Assembly (NCBI GenBank): GCA_964636385.1
Contig: CAZWSC010000096.1
Location: 124,001-188,000, forward strand
DNA length: 64,000 nt
DNA from: CAZWSC01 sp964636385
GTDB taxonomy: Bacteria > Eisenbacteria > RBG-16-71-46 > CAIMUX01
Reading direction: 5' to 3'
The notes beneath the pieces are model-generated. The model did not search any database, was not told the DNA's origin, and saw only the letters and a list, made by a program, of their open reading frames with translations. The position numbers and the translations under genes are program-made. Shown here in pieces: positions 26,655 to 34,876 of this stretch; the stretch's first letter is position 1; each line of letters begins with the position of its first letter.

Positions 26655-27392
26655 CTACCAGGTAATCATCTCCAGGAAGCCCCGCAACTGGGACATGGTC
26701 CGGAACTTACCCAGGATGAGGCCCTGCTTCAATCCACAGCAGATCTCCTTCACGACCCGTGGCTGACGTGAGTAGTGCCCGGCTCCTCCCAGCACCTGAT
26801 AGAAGACGTGGATGGCGTTGATGATGTCGGACTGACGGTTCTCGACCAGGGTCCCCTCCCAGCTGTATGGATCCAGGATCTTGATGTCGAATCCCAGGCC
26901 AAAGCGCAGGACGATGACATTCTCCAGGTGCACATCGCCATGATACTCGTTCATCAGGTGAATGGGCTCCAGGCCCACCACGAGCGCGTGGAGCAGGTGC
27001 AGCGCTTCGAATGTGCGAAGCCGGTTCTTGGGAAATCGTTTCAGGAACTCGGGGAGCATCTCCCCCTCCACGAAGTCCGAGATCAGAACCGTTACCGGCT
27101 CCCGCCTGAACTGGATGGTCTCCTCGGCATGGTACTGGATCAGGATTGGGCAGTGGCGCAGCTTGTGCAGCTTCTTCGCGTAGATGATGGATCTGCGGTG
27201 GCCGACATTGCGCTGCGGGAACAGAAGCTTGGCCGCGCGCTCGATTCCGGACCGCACTTCCACGATCTTGTAGACCTCGCCCTCGTACCCGCTGCCGAGG
27301 CGTGAGACAACCCTGTACTTGCGTGCGATCATGTGGCCCGGCTTGAGGCCGAAGAACTGGACTTTGCTCCTGGCTGGCGCCTTTGCGGGCAT
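26655..27392 (-). CDS. Protein-kinase-like protein with variant DPY motif
   Basis: A 245-residue protein with the small kinase fold. Visible elements are a glycine-rich loop GSGYEGEVY (residues 33-41), the ATP-binding Lys55 in AAKLLFP, the catalytic loop HGDVHLEN (Asp153, Asn158) and the metal-binding Asp174 in KILDPYS, where the usual DFG has become DPY. No transmembrane or sensory domain is attached, and the chain ends soon after the catalytic core, so substrate-recognition lobes are reduced. It could phosphorylate proteins, lipids or small molecules. ATG at 27392 follows GAGGGAGGGTACA. An in-frame upstream extension to 27470 is not supported. Confidence 0.75.
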   Translation of the reverse strand: MPAKAPARSKVQFFGLKPGHMIARKYRVVSRLGSGYEGEVYKIVEVRSGIERAAKLLFPQRNVGHRRSIIYAKKLHKLRHCPILIQYHAEETIQFRREPVTVLISDFVEGEMLPEFLKRFPKNRLRTFEALHLLHALVVGLEPIHLMNEYHGDVHLENVIVLRFGLGFDIKILDPYSWEGTLVENRQSDIINAIHVFYQVLGGAGHYSRQPRVVKEICCGLKQGLILGKFRTMSQLRGFLEMITW

Positions 27393-27519
27393 TGTACCCT
27401 CCCTCTTCACGGCGGCTCCCCATGGACTCGGGGGCCGGTCTGGGTCGCGGAAAACAGGATAGCAGCCCAAAGTCTCCGCTGGTATCCTCCGGCGGTGTGA
27501 AACCGCAAATGGAGGTGCG

Positions 27520-28125
27520 ATGGGCTCCGTCCGGCTGATTCTGGCATCCTCCTCTCCCTATCGCCGGGAGCTCCTCCGGCGGCTTCGGACCCCGTTCGAA
27601 GCGGTGGATCCCGAATTCGTGGAGATCCCCCCCCCGCCGGAGCCGGCATCTGCGGCCGATGTCCAGAACGTTGTCCTCGAGAACGCCCGGGGCAAGGCAG
27701 GATCCCTGAGAGGCAGGTTCCCGGGGAGCCTGATCCTGGCCTCTGACCAGCTCGGGGAGTGCGAGGGGCGCGTGCTCAGCAAGCCGGGGACCAGGGAACG
27801 GGCTGTGGAACAGCTTGGCTTTCTCTCAGGCAGGGAACACAGGCTGCACGGAGGGATCATCCTGCTGGATACTGTTTCCGGCAGGGAGTGGGCGGAGGTG
27901 ACTGTGAGCCGAATGCGAATGCGGAGGCTCAGCCCGGGACAGATCCGGCGGTACGTGGAGCTGGATGATCCCGTCCATTGCGCGGGGAGCTACAAGTCGG
28001 AGTGCCTGGGGGTGGCTCTCTTTGAGTCTATGAAGGGAGATGATCCCACCGCCATAGTCGGGCTCTCGTTGTCGGCCACGTGCCGGCTCCTCCTGGAAGC
28101 AGGTCTGGATGTGCTGGAACCATGA
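27520..28125 (+). CDS. Maf-family nucleotide pyrophosphatase
   Basis: A 201-residue house-cleaning nucleotide pyrophosphatase of the Maf/HAM1 type. It has the N-terminal LASSSPYRREL phosphate-binding loop, Asp76 in LASDQL and the C-terminal signature CAGSYKSECLGVALFE with GDDPTAIVGL. The last signature resembles the YceF subgroup, which hydrolyses 7-methyl-GTP, more than the dTTP/UTP subgroup. The ATG at 27520 follows ATGGAGGTGCG. It begins 127 bases from the divergent kinase-like gene and is followed at 18 bases by the squalene/phytoene synthase gene, so the two form a likely operon. Confidence 0.88.
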   Translation: MGSVRLILASSSPYRRELLRRLRTPFEAVDPEFVEIPPPPEPASAADVQNVVLENARGKAGSLRGRFPGSLILASDQLGECEGRVLSKPGTRERAVEQLGFLSGREHRLHGGIILLDTVSGREWAEVTVSRMRMRRLSPGQIRRYVELDDPVHCAGSYKSECLGVALFESMKGDDPTAIVGLSLSATCRLLLEAGLDVLEP

Positions 28126-28143
28126 CAGTGTGAGGTCGTCCGT

Positions 28144-29259
28144 ATGAGCCGTCTGCAGTGCGATGACGCAGGGTTCTGCCGGAAGGTGCTTCCGGAGGTT
28201 TCGCGCACCTTCGCCCTGACTATACGGATACTGCCGCCGCGTCTGAGGGAGTCGGTCACCATCGCATATCTCCTCTGCCGTATTGCCGATGTCCTCGAGG
28301 ATGCCACCGGCCTGGATGCCTCCCTGCGGATCGCCGGTCTGGAGTCCTTTGCCGGCGCCCTGGCGGATCCCCGCGCGTCGGCCGAAGAGCTCTCGGATAG
28401 CCTGGATCCGGCGGATCGGCTGCCCCTTCAGGACCCCTGCTCGCTGCGCCTGCTGAGGGGACGCCTGGCGGTTCTGCGGTCGTACTCCGGGCTTCCACAG
28501 GCCGAACGCGATGTGCTTTCGCGCTGGATCCAGGCGATGGCACTCGGGATGTCGACCTTCGTCGATCGGGAACGGCGTTTCATGGCGGCCGGGCATTCAT
28601 TCGGATCCGGTGATGTCCTGAAACGACCGGCGGATCAGGTTCCCTATGTGCTGGAGACCCGGGACGAGCTTCGGGCCTACGCGTACTATGTCGCCGGGAC
28701 GGTGGGGCATCTTCTGACCGAGCTGTTCACGCTCCATCTTGGGCCGAAGGCGCCTCCTCCCGGGAGGCTTCGGGATCTGGCGGAGCCGTTCGGGCTGGGA
28801 CTGCAGTTCACGAACATCATCCAGGACATGGCGGAGGACCGCAGGCGCGGATGGAGCTATGTCCCCGAGGAGATCGCCAGATTCCACGGCACCAGCGTGT
28901 GCCGTCTGGATGATCCGGAGGGGATGCCTGCCGCCCTGCGGGTTGTCGGCGACCTCGTGCACGAGGCGGCGGGGTACCTCGACAGGGCGATGGAGTACAC
29001 GCTCCTGATGCCGCGGGCCGCGCCCAGGATCCGGCTCTTCTGCCTGTGGCCGACATTCTTCGCACTGCGCACGCTGGTGCGCCTGTGGGGCGAGGAGCAG
29101 GTCGTCAGCGGCGTGGCGAAGGTGAAGATCACCCGCAGGGAAGTCCGAAGGGTGATCGGATCAACCGTCCCGGCAAGCATGTCGGACAGCGTCCTGAAGA
29201 GGCTGTACAGGGCGGAACGCGAGCGGCTGCGCAGGCGGATCGAGCTGGCGCCGGTGTAG
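28144..29259 (+). CDS. Squalene/phytoene synthase family protein
   Basis: A 371-residue all-helical prenyl transferase that joins two prenyl diphosphates head to head. Both Mg-binding motifs are present: DVLED near residues 49-53 and DMAED near 228-232 in QFTNIIQDMAEDRRRG. The segment YAYYVAGTVGHLLTELF also fits the family. The chain length and sequence look more like squalene synthase (hopanoid or sterol precursor) than phytoene synthase, but no hopanoid, carotenoid or other isoprenoid gene adjoins it to decide. The ATG at 28144 follows GTGAGG at 9 bases. The product would feed envelope lipids or pigments. Confidence 0.85.
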   Translation: MSRLQCDDAGFCRKVLPEVSRTFALTIRILPPRLRESVTIAYLLCRIADVLEDATGLDASLRIAGLESFAGALADPRASAEELSDSLDPADRLPLQDPCSLRLLRGRLAVLRSYSGLPQAERDVLSRWIQAMALGMSTFVDRERRFMAAGHSFGSGDVLKRPADQVPYVLETRDELRAYAYYVAGTVGHLLTELFTLHLGPKAPPPGRLRDLAEPFGLGLQFTNIIQDMAEDRRRGWSYVPEEIARFHGTSVCRLDDPEGMPAALRVVGDLVHEAAGYLDRAMEYTLLMPRAAPRIRLFCLWPTFFALRTLVRLWGEEQVVSGVAKVKITRREVRRVIGSTVPASMSDSVLKRLYRAERERLRRRIELAPV

Positions 29260-29345
29260 AAGCTGCGGCGGATCCGTATCCGGCCGGGAAACGCCCGATC
29301 CGGCGGGATGAGCCTTGCCGGAGGTCGCCAGGCAGGAACGCCGCG

Positions 29346-30173
29346 TCAGCTCCTGCCCAGAAGGGCCAGGATCTCCGTTGCGGTGTCCTCCACCGCCTTG
29401 TGCGTCACCTCCACCTGTGTCCACTGGGTCTTCGCGCAGACGTGACGGAACCAGCGAAGCTCCTCCCGGATGTGCAGCATGTCGGCGTAGACGATCTCCC
29501 AGTCAGGCGCCATCCTGCGGCTTCGCTGTTCGCGGACCCCGTGCAGCCACTCCGGGTGGGCGGTGAGGGCGAACACGCGGGAAGGATCCAGCTTGTACAA
29601 CTCGGGGGGTGGGTCGATGTCCAGGACTATCGGCACGTTGGCGACGCGCCAGCCCCGGTAGGCAAGGAGCATCGAAAGCGGGGTCTTCGAGCTGCGGGAG
29701 ACGCCGACCAGCACGAGGTCGGCCATGTCCACCTCGTGGATCCTGCTGCCGTCGTCGTGCTTCACCGCGAAATCCACCGCGGCTATGCGCTGGAAGTACT
29801 CCTCGTCGATCTGGCGGAACAGCCCGGCCTGTGCGCGTGGTGACTCACCCAGCACGTCCGACAGGCGCAGCAGGATCCTTCCGAGTATGTCGATCACCGA
29901 GACATCCCTGCGGCGGGCCTGCCGGATCAGGTGCCTGCGGTGCTCGACCGCAACGAGGCTGAAGAGAATCGTGGCGCCGCTGCGCGAAGCCTCCTCGACG
30001 ACCTGCTCAATCATGGCGGTGCTTCTTACGTCGGGGACGCGCCGAACGGTGACGGAGTCAGGGTCGAACTGCGTCATCGCGGCCTGTACCACCCGTTCGC
30101 CCGTCACGCCGGTTCCATCGGAGACTACGAGTACCTGGTGCGGGCGGTGCTGTGAATCCGGCGGGTCGTACAT
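29346..30173 (-). CDS. Bifunctional pyruvate-phosphate dikinase/PEP synthase regulatory protein
   Basis: A 275-residue DUF299/PSRP-family protein. It combines ADP-dependent protein kinase and phosphorylase activity, switching PEP synthase or pyruvate phosphate dikinase off and on. The P-loop-like motif GVSRSSKT lies near residues 154-161. The N-terminal VVSDGTGVTGE and the segment NVPIVLDIDPPPEL are also family signatures. It acts in the cytoplasm on central carbon metabolism; the target enzyme is not in the window. ATG at 30173 follows AAGGGAGAACCCCGAC. It is the last gene of a run of minus-strand genes containing trkA and trkH. Confidence 0.9.
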   Translation of the reverse strand: MYDPPDSQHRPHQVLVVSDGTGVTGERVVQAAMTQFDPDSVTVRRVPDVRSTAMIEQVVEEASRSGATILFSLVAVEHRRHLIRQARRRDVSVIDILGRILLRLSDVLGESPRAQAGLFRQIDEEYFQRIAAVDFAVKHDDGSRIHEVDMADLVLVGVSRSSKTPLSMLLAYRGWRVANVPIVLDIDPPPELYKLDPSRVFALTAHPEWLHGVREQRSRRMAPDWEIVYADMLHIREELRWFRHVCAKTQWTQVEVTHKAVEDTATEILALLGRS

Positions 30174-30229
30174 GTCGGGGTTCTCCCTTCGTTGCAGCCT
30201 GGTTCGCATGCGCCGCCGCGGCTGCAGGG

Positions 30230-31672
30230 TCACTTGCGCCAGTACGACGGCGCGAAAAGAACAAGCACCGTGAAAACCTCAAGCCGGCCCAGAAGCATGA
30301 AGAAGGCAAGCATCCACTTGGCGGCCGACGGCAGATGTGCGTAGTTGTCGGCAGGTCCGACGGAGCCCAGGCCCGGTCCGATGTTCCCGATGCAGGCTGC
30401 AACGGCTCCGAACGAGGTCAGAAGGTCGATCCCCGTGATCGTGAGGAAGATGACCCCTGCGACGAAGAGCATCACCAGAAGAACGAAGAACCCCACGACA
30501 TTCTGCGCCACATCCCTCGGTATCACCATTGAGCCGACGCGGACCGGGATCACGCCGCTCGGGTGGATCAGTCGCTTGAACTCCACCCTGACGAACTGGA
30601 TCAGGATGAAGAGGCGGATCACCTTCATGCCGCCGGCCGTGCTTCCCGCGCAGCCCCCGATGAACATGAAGCAGAACAGGAGAAACTGCGACGTCAGAGA
30701 CCACTGCCCGTAGTCGGCTGTTGCGAAGCCCGTTGTGGTCAGGATCGAGACGGACTGGAAGAGCGACTGCCTGAATGCCGGTTCCGGGAGGTGAACGTGA
30801 TTCAGGAACACGTCGAACCCCAGGAGGATTGCTCCGCCGGCGCCCAGGGCGAAGAAGAGGCGCACCTCCCTGCTCTCCCAGTAGGGCCTGGCGCTGCCGC
30901 GCAGGAGCCTGTAGTGGAGGCTGAAGCTCAGCCCGGCGGAAAGCATGAAGAAGATGATCACATACTGGATGAAGGGGCTCTCGAAGGCCCCGATGCTGGC
31001 GTTGTACGTCGAGAATCCGCCCGTGGGCATCGTGGAGAAGGTGTGGCACAGGGATTCGAAGAGGCTCATCCCGCCAAGCATCAGAAGCACCACCTGCAGG
31101 GCGGAGAAGATTACGTAGACGCCCCACAGAAGCTTCGCAGTCTCGGTCACCCGCGGGGTCAGCTTGTCGTAGATCGGTCCCGGCACTTCGGCCTTGAAGA
31201 GCTGCATTCCGCCCACACCCAGGTACGGGAGGATGGCCAGTGACAGCACGATGATCCCCATTCCGCCGATCCACTGCGTGAAGCTGCGCCACAGCAGGAG
31301 ACCGTGGGGAAGCGCCTCGACATCGGTCAGGATCGTGGCGCCCGTCGTTGTGAATCCTGACATCGTCTCGAAAAACGCGTCCGTGAAACTGCCGGCGTGA
31401 CCCGTGAAGATGAAGGGGAGGCAGCCAAGCAGCGAGAACGACACCCAGCCCAGGCTCACAACGGCGAAGACCTCCCTCGGTCTGAACGCCGTTACGATGC
31501 TCGTTGACCTCCAGGCCAGGATGCCGCACCCGGACGTGATGAGCGCCGACCAGATGAACCCGGCCAGATCGCCCCCTCCGTGACGGATCGCGAAGGCGAT
31601 CGGCAGGAGCATCGACACACCCAGGAAGACCAGGAGGAGGCCGAGGATGTGGACGATGTTCTGAACGCGCAT
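30230..31672 (-). CDS. trkH: Trk potassium uptake protein TrkH
   Basis: A 480-residue polytopic membrane protein of the TrkH/KtrB family. The four pore-loop filter segments can be followed: ETMSGFTTTGAT, TFSTMPTGGFST, SILTTTGFATAD and the last loop near AACIGNIGPGLG. The family imports K+ (with Na+ or H+) through a pore controlled by cytoplasmic TrkA. ATG at 31672 is chosen because GAAGGA lies 8 bases upstream. A GTG six codons earlier is the alternative. It sits 30 bases after trkA and 56 bases before the PEP-synthase regulator on the same strand. Confidence 0.93.
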   Translation of the reverse strand: MRVQNIVHILGLLLVFLGVSMLLPIAFAIRHGGGDLAGFIWSALITSGCGILAWRSTSIVTAFRPREVFAVVSLGWVSFSLLGCLPFIFTGHAGSFTDAFFETMSGFTTTGATILTDVEALPHGLLLWRSFTQWIGGMGIIVLSLAILPYLGVGGMQLFKAEVPGPIYDKLTPRVTETAKLLWGVYVIFSALQVVLLMLGGMSLFESLCHTFSTMPTGGFSTYNASIGAFESPFIQYVIIFFMLSAGLSFSLHYRLLRGSARPYWESREVRLFFALGAGGAILLGFDVFLNHVHLPEPAFRQSLFQSVSILTTTGFATADYGQWSLTSQFLLFCFMFIGGCAGSTAGGMKVIRLFILIQFVRVEFKRLIHPSGVIPVRVGSMVIPRDVAQNVVGFFVLLVMLFVAGVIFLTITGIDLLTSFGAVAACIGNIGPGLGSVGPADNYAHLPSAAKWMLAFFMLLGRLEVFTVLVLFAPSYWRK

Positions 31673-31702
31673 CTGCCGGTTCCTTCGCACTCACCCCGTC
31701 CT

Positions 31703-33040
31703 TCAGAAGAGCCTGTTCACTTCGTCCAGGGCCTTGCTGGTGCAGAAGACGACAACCCGGTCCCCGGGCCGGATCTGGGTGTCGCCCGTGGGGATGATCA
31801 CCTCGTCTCCCCGGCGGACCGCTCCGAGGATGGCATTCCGGGGGAATGTGGTGTTCCTGAGCTTGCGCTTCGTGATGGCCGAGTGGTTCCTTGCCGAGAT
31901 CTCCACTATCTCGGCAGCGACTCCGGGGATCGTGGCGATGCTTTCCAGCGCTCTCTTCTGTATGAACCTCAGGACGGCGTTGACAGTCAGGAGCTTCTTG
32001 CTGACTACTGCGTCCATCCCGATCGTGTGCGTGATCGGCAGGTACTCGGTCTTGTTCACGAGGGCGATCGTGCGCGGCACCTTGAGGTGCCTGGCCATCA
32101 GGGTGGAGATGATGTTGGCCTCGTTGTCACCCGTGACGGCTATGAAGGCGTCCATGTCGGCAATCCCCTCGAGTGCGAGGAGGTCCATGTCGGTGCCGTC
32201 CCCGCGGATCACAAGGGTGTGTTCGAGGTCGTCTGCGATCCTTTCCGACTTACCGGCGTTGCTCTCGATCAGCTTGAGGTTGTGCGAGCCCTGAAGCGCC
32301 TTTGCTATCATCTGCCCCACGAGTCCACCTCCCAGGATCATGATGTTGTGGAGGGAGATGTTCGCCTTGCCCATTATCCGGACGACGGCTCCCGAGTCCT
32401 CCTTCCTGCACATGATGAAGACCTGGTCGCCGGACGTGAGAATGTCATCTCCCCCGGGGATGAGGGTCCGCTGCCTGCGCATGATCGCAACGATCCTTGC
32501 GTCAACCCCCTCGAACTGCTGCCACACTTCGCGGAGCGGGCGGCGCAGGATGGGGGAGCCCTGTTCCATCCTGAGCCCGATTAGCTGGATCGCCCCGCCG
32601 GAGAACTCCAGGACATCCGTGGCGCTGCTCTGCCTGATCAGGCGGATGACCGCATCGGCGGTCTCCTTCTCCGGGTGTATGAGCTGGTCGACGCCGAGTT
32701 CCTCCTTGGTGAGGGGGAATCCGGGCTCGATGAACTCGCTCCTGCGGACGCGCGCGATCTTGTGGGGAATCCCCAGCCTGGCGGCATACCTGCACGCCAG
32801 CAGGTTGACCTCGTCGTTGTTGGTGAGAGCCGCGAAGACCTCCGTTTGCGCGATCCCGGCCTTCTGAAGGATCCGGAAGCTCGAGCCGGAGCCGCGTACG
32901 ACGAGGGCATCCAGCTGCTCCTCGGCGAAGTGCGCCCTTTCCGGGTCGCTCTCCACGATTGTGATGTTGTGCTTCTCGGCTGCGAGCTGCCTGGTCAGGT
33001 GGAAGCCGATCTCGCCGGCGCCGACGATCAGGATGTTCAT
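31703..33040 (-). CDS. trkA: Trk potassium uptake protein TrkA
   Basis: A 445-residue cytoplasmic regulator with two tandem RCK modules, each with a Rossmann domain and an RCK_C domain. The first dinucleotide site is IVGAGEIGFHL near residues 4-15 and the second is ILGGGLVGQMI near 235. It binds NAD(H) or ATP/ADP and gates TrkH. Length and layout match classical TrkA. The ATG follows AAGGGG at 6 bases. The gene lies 17 bases behind a P-loop NTPase gene and 30 bases ahead of trkH, so a common transcript is likely. Confidence 0.95.
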   Translation of the reverse strand: MNILIVGAGEIGFHLTRQLAAEKHNITIVESDPERAHFAEEQLDALVVRGSGSSFRILQKAGIAQTEVFAALTNNDEVNLLACRYAARLGIPHKIARVRRSEFIEPGFPLTKEELGVDQLIHPEKETADAVIRLIRQSSATDVLEFSGGAIQLIGLRMEQGSPILRRPLREVWQQFEGVDARIVAIMRRQRTLIPGGDDILTSGDQVFIMCRKEDSGAVVRIMGKANISLHNIMILGGGLVGQMIAKALQGSHNLKLIESNAGKSERIADDLEHTLVIRGDGTDMDLLALEGIADMDAFIAVTGDNEANIISTLMARHLKVPRTIALVNKTEYLPITHTIGMDAVVSKKLLTVNAVLRFIQKRALESIATIPGVAAEIVEISARNHSAITKRKLRNTTFPRNAILGAVRRGDEVIIPTGDTQIRPGDRVVVFCTSKALDEVNRLF

Positions 33041-33057
33041 CCCGGCCCCTTCCGTCG

Positions 33058-33816
33058 TCAGCCGCGCAGCCGGCGGTGCGTTTCCCAGAGCCGGCCGCAG
33101 ACCTCCTCGAGATGCCTCCCCAGGGCCTCCGGGTTGTCGGTCTTCTCCGGTTCGTTGTCGAACACCGCGTAAGGAACGCTGATACCGCGGGCATAGAGCA
33201 TGTCGGGGTCGGCGGATGAGAACTCATCCCAGTCGGAGGCCTTGTACAGCATCTCCATCTTTGTATCCTCCAGCGAGTGCTCCAGGATGCTGTCGGGCCT
33301 GTCCGGATTTCTGCGGCGGCGGTTCTTCCTGAGTGACTCGGGCCAGCTGACCTTGATGTAGATGGTGCCGGCGAGCTTCAGGACCTCCTCCGACAGATGG
33401 GAGTAGGCGCCCCGGAACCCGCCGTGCTCGGAACCGCGGGCGAACTCGAAGATCGCCGTAGTCGACTTGTGATAGTCGGGCACATCGCGAAGACGGCGGG
33501 AGTAGTTCAGGTTGAGCTTCTCGATCAGGAAGTCCCAGAAGAAGCGGTCCTTGAAGACATAGCCGTCGTAGGTCTGCCCCTGGTAGGTGAAAGTCCTGTT
33601 CGATATCAGGCGGGCCTTCCCGTGGCGCTCGTAGATGTCGTCATCCTCGAAACGTTCCCAGAGAATGGGGAAGTCGTCGAACTCCTCGAACTCCCCGATG
33701 TGGAACCGGCGGATCCGATCCTTCAGGGGCACCTTCCTGAGGTAGTCGATGATCTCCGATTTGCCGGCAGCGGGCCGGCCGTTGAGGATCACAATGTCGA
33801 AAATGTTGCCTGCCAT
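33058..33816 (-). CDS. P-loop NTPase of unknown family
   Basis: A 252-residue cytoplasmic protein with an N-terminal Walker A motif, GRPAAGKS at residues 13-20. After that come many aromatic and acidic residues (FEEFDDFPILWERF; FKDRFFWDFLIEKLN) and a helical C-terminal half rich in Arg. I do not recognise the family. The early part resembles small-molecule or nucleoside kinases that use an acidic DE/DR pair, but no certain second motif is visible. ATG at 33816 follows GAGAAAGGACACACCCAG. It is the gene directly upstream of trkA (17 bases), which suggests a link to potassium uptake or its control. Confidence 0.7.
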   Translation of the reverse strand: MAGNIFDIVILNGRPAAGKSEIIDYLRKVPLKDRIRRFHIGEFEEFDDFPILWERFEDDDIYERHGKARLISNRTFTYQGQTYDGYVFKDRFFWDFLIEKLNLNYSRRLRDVPDYHKSTTAIFEFARGSEHGGFRGAYSHLSEEVLKLAGTIYIKVSWPESLRKNRRRRNPDRPDSILEHSLEDTKMEMLYKASDWDEFSSADPDMLYARGISVPYAVFDNEPEKTDNPEALGRHLEEVCGRLWETHRRLRG

Positions 33817-33884
33817 CTGGGTGTGTCCTTTCTCTCGTCCGCGTTCATCAGGCCTGAGAACCGGCAGTGGCCGCCTCCTCCGTC

Positions 33885-34634
33885 CTACAGCCCCCCGCCC
33901 ACGGTCACGGGTACTCTGAGGTCCCTGGCCAGGGTCGCCTCGATCCCCTGGCCTGCCTCCAGGACGATGTCGTTCCCCCTCGTGGCAACGGCCCACGCGC
34001 CTCCTGCGGCTCCGCCTGCGGCCCCGCCCTTGACCGCACCGTCCCTTCCGCCCAGCACTCCTCCGATAACAGCTCCGCCTACTGCGCTGCCGACAACCTT
34101 CTCAACATCGCCACGGGCCGTCGACTCTCCCTCGAGCACGAGCGGTTCGGTGAAGATGCGGTAGCTCCTTCCATCCGGAGTTGTGAGCTGCCCGAACTCC
34201 AGGGTCATCTCTGCCTTCCCGCCGACCCGGGCGGCGGGCTTTGAGAGGACTACCTCCCCTTCCAGGACGCACCCCGCCGGAAGCGCCTGACCCGTCTTCA
34301 TCATCAGGGGCTCGCGCATTGTGGCGGTGAACTTGTGGCCTGCCTTGTGGGTCTCGGTCGAAAGCTCGGAGTCGAGATGGGCGGTCAGGCCCACCCCCTT
34401 GACGATGGGCATCATCCGGACTTCCGGTTCGGCCGGCATCTCCTCACGCTCTGCCCTGGCCGGCTGGGAAAGGTCGGCTTCCGGCTCCTGTCCTTCCTCG
34501 ACAGCTTCCGCGGGCGGAGGCGTCCCTTCGGCCTCCGCTCTTCCCGCTGGTTCCGCCTGCTTCTGAGCGTCGTCGTCGGCGCAGCCGGCAAGAGCCAGCG
34601 CGAAGAACAGCACCAGGATCATAAGACTACGCAT
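33885..34634 (-). CDS. Lipoprotein with glycine-zipper region
   Basis: A 249-residue protein with a lipoprotein signal peptide; the lipobox is LAGC with Cys18. A Glu/Pro-rich linker follows (about residues 20-75), then a beta-rich domain, and then a Gly-rich hairpin (VVGSAVGGAVIGGVLGGRDG and following repeats), which is the glycine-zipper pattern of outer-membrane lipoproteins. The C-terminus returns to a short beta region. Family unknown. The ATG at 34634 follows AAGGAGGGAACC. It precedes the P-loop/trkA/trkH run by 68 bases and may be transcribed with it. Confidence 0.7.
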   Translation of the reverse strand: MRSLMILVLFFALALAGCADDDAQKQAEPAGRAEAEGTPPPAEAVEEGQEPEADLSQPARAEREEMPAEPEVRMMPIVKGVGLTAHLDSELSTETHKAGHKFTATMREPLMMKTGQALPAGCVLEGEVVLSKPAARVGGKAEMTLEFGQLTTPDGRSYRIFTEPLVLEGESTARGDVEKVVGSAVGGAVIGGVLGGRDGAVKGGAAGGAAGGAWAVATRGNDIVLEAGQGIEATLARDLRVPVTVGGGL

Positions 34635-34876
34635 GGTTCCCTCCTTGTTGTGTGCACGAGAATCTCCGAGGAATCACCGGCCTGCCGCCGGTGCGCGATA
34701 ACCTGCGCCGTGCCCTCGTGCGCAGCACAGTGTATCCTGTCTGAACGCCGGGTCCATAGCGAATCGGGCCTGCGGGAGTTCGCGGTGGCAGGACAGGGGG
34801 AAGCCATCCACAGCCTGCTGCTGCCGCCTTTTCCGTGGATAGCGGCCGAAGAGGTCGCTCTCAGGGGAGAATGCAG

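Noticed and set aside
30279..31694. A 471-residue minus-strand frame overlapping trkH in another frame
   Set aside because: It is an out-of-frame reading of trkH; the trkH frame has the pore-loop motifs.
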